Of a DNA stretch of 64,000 bases, positions 11,784 to 25,069 are shown one piece after another. The stretch's first letter is position 1. Every line of letters starts with the position of its first letter. Source of the stretch: Rotaria sp. Silwood1. Its lineage: Eukaryota; Rotifera; Eurotatoria; Philodinida; Philodinidae. Location: positions 201,831 through 265,830 of the forward strand of contig CAJNOP010000061.1 of assembly GCA_905250075.1 (NCBI GenBank), read 5' to 3'. The notes beneath the pieces were generated by a model that saw only the letters and a list, made by a program, of their open reading frames with translations, made no database searches and had not been told where the DNA came from. The translations under genes were made by a program, and so were the position numbers.

Positions 11784-13843
11784 AACTTGATACTGAATAT
11801 TGTAAAGAGAAAAAACAAAACCATAGCAAAAAGATATTGATGAATCTACAACAAAACTACAATTATTTTTTAATATCGCATCTGTTATAAACATTCAGAA
11901 GTTCCATAGCATTATTGTGTTCCAAAAGATATTGTTAAATGTCGATTGTATGATTGTTCAACTAGCAAATGTACACTGTTCGTTTAAGCTTATCATAGTA
12001 AAACAAAAACTAATGATAGACTATCCCATATAATTGCTTATTTTGCATTTCATTGTGAAACTTACAGATTTTTGAAAACACATACGAAAATGAAATTATA
12101 TCTGTTCAATCAAGAAAAGTTTACGAATAATGAAAAGGGAGAAATTTAGAAGAAATGCGAGTGAATTATCGCAATATTTATGCTGTAACTTCCGAGTGAC
12201 GTAATGAAGTTCAAAACTGTTCTTTTCCATGTAGAACCTTAGCTGCGCCATATAAACTATGAGAGATTTGGTATATTTACAATATAATTATTTGGAGAAA
12301 GTTTAGCAGTTCTCAAATCACCTGAACAAAGAAAGATCTGTTGTGTGAGTGTGTTATTGGCGTGTATTTTTAATATAAAAAGTGAAGCATAAAATCAATT
12401 TGCGTGAAACTCACAAACATTAAAGTATTTTACTGTATGCACATGTACTCAAATCTTCAAGATTCTATCCTTTGTTGCTGTAAAGAAAATTGGGTCGACA
12501 GCTAACAATGTGTGAGTGTGTCACCTGTGGGTAAACTGTCGGGCAATTATGATTCTTGTAAATACGTTTAAAAAACTCTCGAACATTATCATACCAAGGT
12601 CAACAAGTTTCTACAGCATCCTTGAACTGATGTCATGAAGTCGGAAACGGTGGGGCATAAGTGAGATCGAAGAGAGAACTATAATCCACATCCGCTTTAA
12701 GGTTCACGCCTACACCCACACCCTCAAGCATTTCAATCAAAACATCAAACAAATTCTATATGAAAAATAATTTGCTTTTTGTAATGAGCCCCTTACTAAG
12801 ATCTGATACTTATAAACGATTTTTTTGCGATTCAGTATCACAGAGGTCAAATCCGTAAATGAAACGCTTTTCTTCATTCATCGATAGAAGGTTTATTTAA
12901 TTTTCTATCTATATATGAATATCTGCACGAATCTTTGACTCTATTAATGGTCATTCGTAAATCCTTGGAGCAGCTGTTTCACATTCATTTTTCATATATT
13001 TGTTTTATCACAGAAGCAATGCACAAATGGGTAGAATTCAGACTCCGGTGATTATTATTGTTAACTTTATGGTTAAATGTGATAGTTGTGCTCTTGATAA
13101 TTCACATAGTAAACACTAAGTTCAAAAATTTGAGAATAACCATTACACAAGCCGAAAATTTATTCAGGTATTTATATATTAATATAAAATAAAATAAATA
13201 TTAGGATGTAAAAATTCTCATCTTTTTTTCAAATATTAGTTTAGTATGACAGCAACGATGAATTTCCTTCACATAAATTCAACTAAAACAATACCCTTTA
13301 GCTCATGAGGTTGGCATCGAATATACTTAGTTGATAATCATCTCTGCATTCTCATGTCGAATATCGAATAATAAAATGTGCTGCTCTTGAATTATTACGA
13401 TCCTACCAGTGTATTCATAGTCCATTTTCGTTATGGCTTCAAAGACTGTCACATGTAGTATTACATTGTTTGTTTTCAATGGCGATAATCAATACAACTC
13501 ATGTAAGTAAAAGAAGAATAATATATGTTTGCCATGGTTGATTCTTATATTTACTTATATTATTTCAAGAGACGCAATAATGAAAATTAATTGTGTTTGC
13601 TGCCTCATCACAGAGAAACAAAGATCGGCTGCTCTTTTTTTGTCTTCCAAATTCAATTATTGGCAAATGAAACCTCTGAAGAGATTATACTTCTTCATTA
13701 AGTTCGCAATAGAAAAAGAAAGAAAGCAGTTAAGCGGAGGCGGCATCAAAAATTATAAATCAAACAAACAAACCTATATGAATGCATTTTTTCATATTTT
13801 GTGTGAATGAACAATTGATTCGTTTTCTATTCGACAATAACAC

Positions 13844-16800
13844 ATGAAGAGTGTATCAATTGTTCGATTGAAACGGATATCACCCAGTCCTACCATTAAA
13901 CCTTCAGTTAAACCGATTCGAAGAAGTAGTGACCCTCTGCGGTTGACCAACAAGTTGCGTCAACAAAATGGTGCCAGTAGAACATCGATCAGAAAAGTAT
14001 GTGAAGAAACCGATACTCCTCAGGTTTTGTAATGTGAAAATCAGCTCATGCTATGTGAGTTTTCAAAAAGACATGATTGAATTCATTCATGCTCTGTGTT
14101 TATGACTAGACTAGGAGTAAGTAAAAAACAGTCGATGACACCATCACACACTTATAATGTGACAAAGGAATTTTTGCTGATGGAAATACTCTGAAAATAA
14201 ACACAAACTCTATGTGTAGCCACTAAGATAACATCGTCTCTTTTGATTATATTTTGAGGTGTCACCAAACAATCAACGACCCATCGAAGAATCCTACCAT
14301 GGAGTTCGTGTGGAACGTACGCGGAGCGTATCGACTGGGCGTAATAATCGTCATCAACCACCAACAAATAGGGTATGTACAGTTGGTTTGTAATAAAATT
14401 CAATAGACAAATTCATTTCCGTCTAATTTTTGGACTGTTTTACTGGCTAATCATATCATTGATACTCAATGTATAAGTTAAATTGAAAAAAACACTCGTT
14501 CTTGCCATGCAATTATCATCTTATAAAAGAAATTCATAGTTATCAATACTCTTCTTTTTAAGGTAGCCATCTTCAGAAGAGCAAATAGAGATTTGAAAGT
14601 AGTAGAAGTAGGAACATGTTTATTTTGAACGGTAGGATATTCTACTCTGAATGAACTAGAGAAAAAACAGTTGTAATATTTATTTGAGAAAAGAGGCTAA
14701 AAAACTAGCAAACTTTTGTTGTATCAAAGATTATACGAAGGAAAATAATAGACAAGTTGGATGATGACCGTTACTCGAAACAGTTTACCTATTTGATATA
14801 AACTTCCTTTTTAACTAGACTTTAACTTTCGTTTAACAGATGAATTTTTACCTTTCTCTTTCTAAATTTTAAAGCCTTGAAAAACAAAACTACTTTTGTG
14901 CCGGTTTTTCGTTTATGACAAGTAGATTTCCGCTGCATCAGAAATGCTAAAGAATGAAAGAAAACAAACTTCTAATGCTATTGTTTAATAGACGGCCATA
15001 TTGTAGCATGAAAAGAGACTTATCAATGTAATTATTACGTTGAGGCTGTTGCATTAGGAACAAACTATTCAACATATGTTCTTTCAGTCATCAAGCACAC
15101 AGTCGACAATTGTTGCGCAAGAACCCATTCGAGTTCAAGTCAGAGAGCCATCAAGTACAGTGATTTCTCTTGATGATGATCCAAGGCCATCGACGACAAA
15201 AACAGTATGTTGAATTCGCTCTAAAATCCTATTTGAAACTAAACATTAAAATCTGCAGACTTCAGAAGAAAGACGACCACACAGCCGACTTCGCTTCAGT
15301 GGCGTACGTGTTGAAAGAGTTCCAAGTGCAGCCAACGATCACAATCTAAAACTCACACCAGTGACATTGTGTGATGTAAAACGCAAGATCTTCCTTAACT
15401 TTGATAAAATAATTATTTGCATTGTAGATGCCGATGGAAGGTGAATTCAGTGATCAGCGCTGCTTTACTGGAGTCAGTATCACATCGTCCAAAAGGACAA
15501 CTAATGATATGACATTGCTCCATCTCTCTTCGGCGAACACTATCAATCGATTGCTTTCTACATCTTCACGTGGAGTATGTTTCTTCGAGTATTAAACAGA
15601 CTTCTGAAAATCTATTTAAAGACGTCAAAATCCTGTTTTTCAGAAACAATACTGAATCAGACCGATATTTTAATATATTAAAAGCATCAATAAAATATTT
15701 GTGTTTGTTCGAGTTTAGCTGATAGAGTTCTACACCTAGACTGTTCTGTAACTGTTTGAAAAAGGTTTTTTTTAGTGATTAGACATCCAAAAAATATTGC
15801 AAAAATTTTCCCTATTATCTAGAAATGTTAAAAAGGGGCCTAATATTTCCTAAAGTGTTGTAGGTCATGATTACCATGACAAAAAACATTTGGTGGCATG
15901 TGATGTAACTCTTCTTGGTCATTCTTTCATATACTCTCGTCTTGTTCGTCTTAAACTTTATAAGCCTTATTGATCGATTTCGTTCGACATACGATGATAG
16001 CCAACAACAAGTAGTAAAACTTGAGTAGGTTTTTGTCAGGAGCATGACCAAGAAGGATAGGCAATATTGATGCTATCGATGAGTACTTACAGGATAACAT
16101 TTTTCACAGGCTTACTTTTGACAGTTTATTTGATATCAAATTTATGTGACTTTCTATTCAATCGGATTAATATTATAAAGTGTCCTTTTTGTAGTTGACA
16201 GAAACTTCCTTAAAAGCAACTTCACGTGATGATAAAAGTGTTCTGATGGCAAGACAAAAGACTTCAAAAGAGAGCAGATCTGCTCCGTCTACTGATCTCG
16301 AAAGGAACTTTCAAAGAATTAACAGGTAAACAAGCCAAAAAAGCTTTAACATTTATTTAAGATGTTGACTGTATTTCCTTTCCACTTTTACATATTCAGG
16401 TCACAGAAACGGAAGAGAAGAATTGGCCCTTGTAGATACCCTTGCCTATTACTTACATGTACCATCTGCCTTGGTATCGTAGGGGCTGCCATAGCTGCTG
16501 CTCTCATTTTCGGTTTACGTAAGTACTTTTGTTTTCTATCTGCTTTCCAATGCCAGCTAACTGTATATGAAACGAATTACTGTATTCTCAGTCACAAAAG
16601 TCGACTTCTGGAAAAATATCTCGTCGATATTGTTCCTTTAGCATGGTTTCACGTCGGTAGCCACCATTCTAAAACACTCTAAATCGAATACAAGCGCAGT
16701 GGTTTTTCAACGGAAATAAGCATTCATACGGTGTTCAAAAATGAATGAAAAGTTCAGTAAAAATAAATTGCACATTTATTTGTTTACTTAAATAGCATTT

Positions 16801-19800
16801 GTCAGAATTGCTGTTTACTTCATTGTACCGTTTGGTATGTTTGAAATTGCAAGTAAAATCAGTTTACGCTACCAGATTTTTTCAAAAGCTGGGCATTTTA
16901 ATTTCTTACAATAATGCAAAATAGCATCAACTTTCCACACATTATCTTTTCACTAGTAACTGAAGCCGACACATGATTAATCAAATACTATCATAACGAT
17001 TGCTTCAATTGACATGGATTTTTTTCGGTTCTCTTTTCTTTTTTAACGAAGCAGGAAAAACAACGACATCAGAAATAACAACAACAGCATCAGTCCTGAC
17101 AGCAACAGCATCAGCCCTGACAGCAACAGCATCAGCCCTGACAGCAACAGCATCAGCCCTGACAGCAACGGCACAAACTTCAAGTAAGAGTATTCGAAAC
17201 CAACGGAGTATGATCACACTCCATACATTGGAAAGATATGGAGTCGAAACAAGTCACAATATGTTTTTGCTTCTCCTCTGGAAAGGTTATCATTTTGATA
17301 CAATTTTCAGGAGATATCTATTTCATAGACTCATATGAAAATAACGATTCAATACTGAAGTCTTTGAGAAGGGTTGACTGTTGTCATGTTCAAAAATTTT
17401 ATGTCCACAGCTATACGATAATTCAGAGTTTGGACAAGTATTCTTTTAATTTCTATCCAACTTACATATGAATTGCATTTACACCTACTTCAAATAAAAC
17501 AAGATGCTTCCAATGAGGAACTCATGACTTATTATTCGAGTTCGATATAGATCAACCATAAAAAAATGAACATGCCTAAACCATTAGACATCACAGTTCA
17601 AATATTTCGTTGTTTCTATATAGTGAACATCGCTCACAAAAAATTGTCGGTGTTGGCAACATAACTTATTCTAGTAGTGTCTCGACGATCTCATGCTATG
17701 TTATACACTCTGAAATTAGGTTTTGCCTCCATCATGTTAAGTTTACCCTGCTATAAAATCTTGATGACAAGGCTGTTAACATCGTCCAAACGTTTACCAG
17801 TACTTTTTCCACTATCATATTTGATATTTCAGTTGAGTATTTATTTTTTGTAATGGTGGTCGTAACACCAGATTTCAATAATCAAACCACAAAATTACAA
17901 GACATCAAAATGCCTGTACGATCTATTGCCGATACTAAAAATAGTTACTGTTCAGTATCGTCCTATCTCCAGGAGCATGAAAATTATTCTTACCATCCTT
18001 GATGATGTTGTAACTCACTGTATACTCGAGGTATTATTCTAGTGTCTTCGAACCCATTAACGGGTACACAAACCTGTTTAAGAGTAACTCGAAAAAGTTT
18101 CGTAAATTGCACTATTTCCAACAGATCGCACCAAGAGACATAGATAAACATCCTAATATATTGTTCGTTTAATATCTGTTCTACTGATGATCATTTCAGT
18201 TTCTGTGTCTACAACAACGTTGACGTTAACAAGTATGAGCACTTTACTATCATAAAATTATTACCTATTGATGTTTTCCTTTTTTGCCAACAGCTACTAC
18301 CACGTCGGCCAGCACAACAGGTTAAAATGTTTTCTTGATTTTTTTTTTATTTTAACTTATATCTCGTTTAGCCAATTTCTTCGATTCAGCATCCGTTGTA
18401 TAGGTCTTTATTTGCTTTGTTAAGTATCTTATAAAGAGTCTCTGAAGTAGAAGGTCAAATCCATACATAATAGAAATGGAAGATGAAAAAAATAGCCTTT
18501 TCTGTTTCCCAAAAACCACGCTCTAAAGTTAGCTTTGCTTTCTCATTCACTGGAAGTGTCGATGAATCTGACCTTAAATTTACGTAAGTCATTCTGAGAT
18601 GCCTAGCATAGTTAGTGTGACTTAGGTACCGATTTGTCAAACCAATCATTGTTTAAAAGAAATAGAATGTATATCTTCAGTAAGATGATTCTATTGTTCA
18701 TGGTATGCGAGATCGAATGTGCGAAGCAGAAAATGATGAAGAAAAATACTTCTTCCTTTTTTGAACTGAGAACTTCAAATGTAACAGTTTGATCTCTGTA
18801 TCTTTACGATGAAAGCACTGAGAAACAATGATGTGATGAAATAAATTTTGATTCAGAAGCCAATTAATGCTCTTCAAGAATTTATTAAGACATAACAAAA
18901 ACCAATGATGGACTTTGGTTCTTTTCTCGTCTAATAAAACTGAAAGTAATCACTTCTTGAATATACAGCAAAGATCATGCTTCATTTATTCAGATATTTC
19001 TCTATTTTTCTATCATTATCTGTTTCACGTCATTAGACTTCAATTGATCATTTTCCAGTGTCATGTACGACAAAATTCACTCTATTTTTCTTGCTCGTCT
19101 AATCTAATGCAAAAAGATTCTTTCAAACTTCGCAATATACTTTCTTGGTGATAAAACAGTATATGAGAAGAAAATGAAAAGTAAATAACTACGTAAAACA
19201 AAAGTAGAAGTAATTCAGAAACAACCTTCTCTCATGTTTTTTAAACAAATTGTATAATTCTACTAAGGCTAAATGATACACACTCCTCACTCTTCTGAAG
19301 AGGAGAAACATTGTATCTATGTCTTTTTAGCAATCAACTGCACTTTCTCGAATAGTGGGTTGCTCGCTTCTTTTGGAAGTTCGCCACCGAATACCTGGAC
19401 CCAATTTACTTATTCTTACACAGCCATCTCAGCAACAACTAAACTTCGCTTCACTTCCGCGACCGGTGCTCCTGCTAAAAATTGGTTTCTTGATGACGTT
19501 TCTGTGGCAGATATTGGCACTCCATTAACAAATTTGCTTCTCAATGGAGACTTCGAAAGTAGTCCTTCCGTCGGTTGGCAATTATATTCGTGTTCTTCAA
19601 GCTGCTCTGCATTGATAATCACGTCATCGCCGTCGCTCTGCTTCAATAGTAGTAACTCATGTTATGAAAATAAATGTACGCCAACGACTAACTACCAGTT
19701 TCTTGAGCAATCGTTCGCCACAAATATTGGCACGACATACAGTATTACTTTCTGGCTTGTCAGGGGCAGCAATGGAGTGGGATCAGGCATTGACTTTTAT

Positions 19801-19815
19801 GCTAATATAGTCTGA
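13844..19815 (+). CDS. Type II membrane protein, Thr-rich stalk and NGDFE sugar-binding-like module
   Basis: Ten exons join without a stop: 13844-13996, 15088-15204, 15259-15375, 15428-15574, 16195-16325, 16400-16518, 17055-17183, 18200-18232, 18294-18320 and 19331-19815 (485 aa). Residues 1-235 are a Ser/Thr/Arg-rich cytoplasmic tail ending in KRKRR. About 238-261 is a single TM (LTCTICLGIVGAAIAAALIF). Then comes a Thr/Ala stalk with four ALTATAS-type repeats from a 21-bp minisatellite, extended by two tiny exons (33 and 27 nt). The last exon encodes the end of one jelly-roll-like repeat (WFLDDVSV) and the start of a second (LLLNGDFES, paired Cys, FWLVRGSNG). The basic flank before the TM supports N-in/C-out topology. 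The product is probably a cell-surface glycan- or matrix-binding protein (inference). The second module looks cut short at its stop, so more exons or a truncation are possible. Confidence 0.75.
17085..17180 (+). repeat. Coding minisatellite, 21-bp unit, about four copies
   Basis: The unit ACAGCATCAGCCCTGACAGCA is repeated four times almost perfectly (one T/C difference in the first copy) plus a partial fifth. It encodes the Thr/Ala-rich stalk of the membrane protein and keeps the frame because 21 is a multiple of three. Thr-rich repeats of this kind are usual mucin-type O-glycosylation sites. Confidence 0.9.
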
Positions 19816-21132
19816 CGAAGTTTTTATCAGTTTACGAAGAAACATATTACTTCCGTTTACAAATGATTCCAAGAATGTATTAACAGTCATTATAGGAATG
19901 AAAACGAATTTAGAATACGAGATTTATTGTTTTCTAGTAGTCAAGATGATCTAACAAAAGGAATACTTTGTGCATCAGAAATTTTGAAAACTATCAATAT
20001 CGATCTTGAAAATGAAGGTGATAATCATTTTGCTACGGTTACCATTATCTCAAACCCATTCTCTCACTATTACTATTACTCTCACCATCATATTTGCCTA
20101 CATGTTTATCAAGTTTCAATACAAAGATTTAGTTTCTATAAAAGGATGGGTGTGTGACTTTGCTTGAGTTGGTGACTATCATCCTCATTTCCAATCATAC
20201 TCGCATTCATATCCATACCCACGCGCACGCACCTATGTCTCATCCTATGATTGAACGTCTCTAACGTTTTGAGTGAATTTGATACGTGAAGTGATTATCA
20301 ATTTGCTGAATCATATAGCATGCTGTCATGTAATTGTATCAAAATGAATACCATCATAGTTATTCGAAAAATAGTCATGTATCATTGGATGAATATAGTC
20401 TTTTTCATTACTTCTTTTCAGTTTTTATCTACTCTCTTCGATTGTTTATTTGACAAAGAAAAGTGATTATATGATTTTCTCCTGCAAGTTTTTGTTCTCA
20501 CACAAATATACGTAGTAATAATTTTATTTTGATGACAAAAAACATTGTTTCCTGATCAAGCTGTTAAACGCGATCAAAATTGTTAAAAAGACGCAATATC
20601 ACTGATTCTCCTTGTCTTTTAATAGCTATTAAGAATCTCAAAATCAACATATTAATTCAAGTTTTAAAATCCATTCTGGGTTTTCAACTGCTCAAGTTTT
20701 CAACTAACCAACATTCGTAATTCTCAACTGCCACACTAATTAGTAGATTTTTGCTATCAGTCTTAGCTAATTTGATATGGTTATCGGTCTTCTCTAACTA
20801 CTTTCAGCTGCTGCAATGTAGTGAAAAGATTTCAGCTATCACTCTACACCCTTGCACATCTTCATACAGTCCATGAACTCTTATGTCCGTGTTAGGCCAT
20901 TTGTTCTCATTTTTTGATAGATCCATCTCTCCTGTCTCTATTGGAAAAGAATGTTTTCTAGAAACAGAAATTCTTCACTAGCGCTTTAACTTAATTCACT
21001 TTTCTTCAGTAATTACTTCAGTTTTTAAAAGCTTGATCGGTTTTTCGACTGGACAGGTTTTACATTATCTTTTAAAATATATTCCTTATGCAATGTGCAG
21101 TGACCTTCTAGCATCCCACCGACAGTTTGTAA
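19816..21132. other. Non-coding stretch with a dispersed-repeat motif
   Basis: No credible gene. At 20171-20220 the complement reads GGATATGAATGCGAGTATG followed by TGAGGATGATAGTC. A related copy lies in the opposite orientation at 22819-22858, so the pair may bound a composite element covering the transposon-derived DNA between them. Confidence 0.4.
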
Positions 21133-21203
21133 CAGAAAGAGGAAAAAAGAGGATCCACAGTTTTAAAAAAAGAGGAGTTTCAAAATAAAGAGGAAGAGAG
21201 AAG
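21133..21203 (+). repeat. AAAGAGG-rich block, left copy
   Basis: Four to five AAAGAGG words occur within 70 bp. A similar block in the same orientation is found at 22493-22560, on the far side of the pogo-like element. Confidence 0.5.
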
Positions 21204-21337
21204 TTTGATTTTTTTCAGACGAAAAATGCTAACAAATATCCCCGCAAGAGTGGAAGCCTGCAAAAGTAGCATAACTATGATCTGCGTTCAATGATGAATT
21301 GACACAGCGAAAAATAAAATTCAGTACTATTCATGTG

Positions 21338-22153
21338 CAGAGACCTCCCTATGTGAACACCTTCCTATTATGGGCACCTTTCGGTCCCCTCGAGCTATTT
21401 TTGCTGGAAAGAGACCTCTCGAACGTGGATACCTCTCTATTCTAGACTGCTGACACTTTTTATCGTTCCCGCCTGCAATGGAGACTCTCTTGAATATGGA
21501 CAGTCGCTCAAGTTCACACCATTTTTCAGTATTGTATCAAAATTCGGAAACCAAAAATCTGGGAAACAGAAATCTGCAAAAAAACTCTTGCATTTTCTTC
21601 CGGGATCCTCTTTTTTCAAATTGTAGCATCCGTATCTTCCGTTTTCTAGATATCTCTTTTCCGAATTTTTGAAACATGTTCATTTTTTTCGGGATAGAGC
21701 TGTGCATGTAAATGCGCACTGAATAAATCAGTATGCGGTGTATCCTGCAATAGAAAGTAATCGTGAGAAGATAGACCAGGAAGCGCGAAAGAAAGAATTG
21801 AACACACGCTCATTTATCTACTCATGAAGCGATACGAATTAACGATTCCTTGTAAGCGAACTCGAGCCGTAGATGACTGATGTCCATCTTGACTGGAAAC
21901 TGTCCAAACAAAGCTTTATCACTAGTTATTTCAAAAACAATCGCTGAAATTGAAACAAGTTTCAATAACTGATGAGTGACGCTGACCTGAACACAGTTCC
22001 ATGTAACATGACCGCGAGGAAGGCGTGGAATGCACTTTAGTAACCATAACAATGATTTCAGAATAAAAATTGAAAATCTCTCAAAAGTGAACACCTTCGC
22101 GTAGTAGACACTTCGAAAAGGCCTTTCGGATGTCCACTATAGAGAGGTTATAC
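21338..22153. mobile_element. Degenerate pogo/Tigger-like non-autonomous DNA transposon
   Basis: The left end reads CAGAGACCTCCCTATGTGAA and then a GGGCACC word. The reverse complement of the right end reads CAGTATAACCTCTCTATAGT and then GGACATCC. The shared pattern CAG..ACCTC.CTAT..G.ACA.C is what I know from pogo/Tigger-class terminal repeats. Related CTC/GGACA words recur inside. No transposase frame was found. The expected TA target duplication is present on the right but not clear on the left, so the borders are approximate. Confidence 0.45.
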
Positions 22154-22492
22154 TGTATATATGGGCGTGCTCAGTTAGCTTGGTACTCCAGTTCACTTTT
22201 AAGTACAAGTAGTGGAGTTCTATGCACTTATCTTGCCCAAATCGCAGCCACAGTTTCGTATTGATCAGTGGATCGAAGATTACCGAAGATTGCATAGTAC
22301 AATTAATGGTTATAATCAAAAGTGAACTGGGTATGAAGCTAACTGAGCATGTCCATACAGATAGAGTGGTCGTATTTGCCATGACAGAATAGAAACAAAA
22401 AGCGAACATATGTTGACAAAGATAAATCGCACTGTGAACCATCGGATGAACCAATAATAACGAACTTTTTCGTCAATAGATGCTGTTTTCGT

Positions 22493-22560
22493 GAAAAAAG
22501 AGGACTTTTCCCCAAAAAGAGGCCAAAAAGAGGATTTATAGAGAAAAAGAGGCGGAGTGG
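22493..22560 (+). repeat. AAAGAGG-rich block, right copy
   Basis: Four AAAGAGG words in 68 bp match the block at 21133-21203 in composition and orientation. Together they bracket the pogo-like element. Confidence 0.5.
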
Positions 22561-22818
22561 AGGGCCGAATCATTGGTTGTCACATATTTTTTTGAATAAA
22601 TGTTTTAAAACAATTGGGTTCTACTAAGTATTAAAGAAAAAAAAATACTTACGTATTAAACGTGTTCAATCTTTTAAAAAAGGATAGTTCATCCCAAAGA
22701 TAATTATTTTGGATATATTATGTTTGTTGTGAATAGAGCTCGAGAATACTTACTGACTTATCTACTATATTACTATGCTTTTTCTAGGAACTTGGAAATT
22801 TCGTTTTCTGTAAATCGA

Positions 22819-22858
22819 TATGGATACGAATATGGGTATAAGTGAGGATGATGGTCTC
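22819..22858 (+). repeat. Inverted partner of the 20171-20220 motif
   Basis: It contains GGATACGAATATGGGTAT followed by GTGAGGATGATGGTC, which matches the complement of 20171-20220 with a few substitutions and one short gap. Confidence 0.4.
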
Positions 22859-23299
22859 CTCTACAGGCACATTCATACGTACATCCTCATATTGAATTGG
22901 TGGTTTGAATCCGTCATTAGAAGTGGTTATGCAATACAAGAGTAATTCAATACAGGTCTAGCAATATGGATTTTACCTTTTTTAAACTTTTGCCAATTAT
23001 GTTAATTTATTGAATTATCATCAAAACCAACCTCAAAGTCAGCTTTAAATATCAATTGATCTCCATAATTGATTTCACAAAAATAATAGTTTCTATGTAT
23101 TGTGATTGTTATTTTTGTTCATCAGAATAAAAAATCATCATCAAAATTTTCCGACGTGTAGCTTTAAAATTGATTTAAAAAGAGAAAAATTATGGTAAAA
23201 ATATGAAATGTATAATATCATTTTAAATATAAATGGGAAACAAGAAATAGAAACACTAAGGAATTAATGTAGTAGGACAAAACGCAAAAGCTCAGTATG

Positions 23300-23307
23300 G
23301 TAACTCG
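23300..23307 (+). repeat. Left 8-bp target-site duplication of the hAT element
   Basis: GTAACTCG directly abuts the 5' terminal inverted repeat; the identical octamer follows the 3' end at 24024. Confidence 0.85.
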
Positions 23308-24023
23308 CAGAGATAGGACCGGTTCGGTTTTTAACCGAACCGAACCGACCGACCGTAACCGAAATCGGTTCGGTTGGAGATTTTTAGAGAATTCGGTCGG
23401 TTACGTTCGGTTCGGTTAGAGGCTTTTTCGGTTACGGTCGGTTCGGTTAAAAATTTTAAAAAATTCGGTCGGTTATGTTCGGTTCGGTTAGAAAGAATCA
23501 ACATAATCGTTTCATTTGAGTTCAATGGACTTTTTCAGTGAAACATAAGAAGAAAAAAGAATATAATCGTACAACAACTAGCTGTTGCTCGCAACGCGGA
23601 TTATCTCACATATTTTTAAAATTTGCCCTGAGAGGTAACGAAGTTATAATACAGTAAGAAGATCCAATAAATAATCTTTATTCTTTGCTTTCTCTAAGTG
23701 TTCATTATTTTTAGTTGCTATTATTTGATTTGTTGTTGCTAATTTATAAAGCACTAATACCCTAACTAAAATAAGCTAAACTTCGCTTTCTCTAAACTCG
23801 GTTCGATTACGAAATTTTTGAAATTCGGTCGGTTACGGTCGGTTCGGTTAGAAATTTTTAAATATTCGGTCGGTTACATTCGGTTCGGTTAGAGATTTTT
23901 TCGGTTACGGTCGGTTCGGTTAGAAATTTTAAAAAATTCGGTCGGTTACGTTCGGTTCGGTTAGAGATTTTTTCGGTTACGGTCGGTTCGGTTTGGCAAA
24001 AATGCCAACCGATCCCACCTCTG
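23308..24023. mobile_element. Non-autonomous hAT transposon packed with TTCGG/CCGAA repeats
   Basis: The ends are terminal inverted repeats: the left reads CAGAGATAGGACCGGTT and the complement of the right reads CAGAGGTGGGATCGGTT, matching the CAG.G.TGGG hAT signature. Identical 8-bp duplications (GTAACTCG) flank the element exactly, which is the hAT target-site length. The 716-bp element has no transposase. Two arrays (about 23320-23495 and 23810-23997) of short GGTCGGTTACG / TTCGGTTCGGTTAG words form a roughly 70-bp higher-order unit, on either side of an AT-rich unique core of about 300 bp. A minus-strand frame spelling NRTERNRPN repeats is a by-product of the array. Confidence 0.85.
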
Positions 24024-24031
24024 GTAACTCG
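24024..24031 (+). repeat. Right 8-bp target-site duplication of the hAT element
   Basis: GTAACTCG follows the terminal CTCTG and is identical to the left copy. Confidence 0.85.
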
Positions 24032-24106
24032 TCACTGAAAGTAAGATAATGTCAAAAATAGGATCAACTATAATTGTTCAAAAGTCGAAGAAATGATAAA
24101 ATAAAC

Positions 24107-24280
24107 ATGGTAATAAATGATGAAGAAGAAAACACATGCGTCAAGAATTACAAGACATCAGAATTTTGTGTAGATGTGCTTAGAAAAGCGTACAAAACAA
24201 GCAGCATTCCTAGACAAAAAAAGAAGCGGCTTATCAAGATGTTGAATATAACATTGGATGGAATAATCGATCGATGCTAG
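24107..24280 (+). CDS. Small unassigned open frame (57 aa)
   Basis: ATG at 24107, stop at 24278-24280. The product is acidic at the N-terminus (NDEEEN), has three Cys and a basic patch (RQKKKRLIK). Codon usage looks more like coding DNA than its surroundings, but there is no homology I can name and no obvious partner exon. It could be a terminal exon, a relic or chance. Downstream, 24281-25069 is AT-rich with no gene. Confidence 0.2.
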   Translation: MVINDEEENTCVKNYKTSEFCVDVLRKAYKTSSIPRQKKKRLIKMLNITLDGIIDRC

Positions 24281-25069
24281 TTCTCCAGTAAAACAGATCA
24301 TAATCCATACACTAACACCCATAAACATGAGTTGAAGAAAAAAGAATTCTGATTAATTAGATGTCTTTGTTATATTTTTTTTATAAAAGAATAGATATAC
24401 GAAAGCAAAGTAAATTAATGTTCATTGTTTAATGATTAAATTTAGTCTGTTCTCTTTTTATTATTGTTATATAGAATTGATTAATAAATGAGAGTCATCA
24501 GTTCTGTAAATCTTTTTCAACATACATCTTGTTTGCAAGTAACTTCAATCGATATGTTTGATTTGAATGACAATCTCTTACAAAATAGGAAAACTTATTC
24601 CAAACTCCTAAATAACAAATCAGACTCTGTTAGGGAAATTTTTTTAATTATCATTATAGATTGATTCATTGGTTGTTTGGTTTTAATCATAAGACTACTA
24701 GACCTAATTATTACTACTGACGTGTCAGTCTAGAAATATTTCTTGCTGGTTAGTCGAAAACATCTATTGATCATTTATTATTCAAAATATTTACCGATAA
24801 TATTTTACTGAAAATTATATATTTTCTCATCTATATTACTAAGAGTCAAATAATCATACTTTACATGAATCATCGATCATATTCATGCACAGTTAACAGA
24901 TTGAGTCGATTAGAAGCAAACTTTCAATCACTTTTATTTATTAAATAAACAAGAAAATGAAGAAAATTGATTATGTCTCAATCTTTTCCATTCATATTTT
25001 ATTTGTTCACAATTAGACAAAAGAAAAGAACAAATAAATTGAATTTATCTATCTCATGATAGGGATATA

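Noticed and set aside
17005-17217. Minus-strand frame with AVAVRAD repeats
   Set aside because: Shadow of the 21-bp coding minisatellite in the membrane-protein gene.
23331-23525. Minus-strand NRTERNRPN repeat protein
   Set aside because: Produced by the TTCGG word array inside the hAT element; no independent gene signals.
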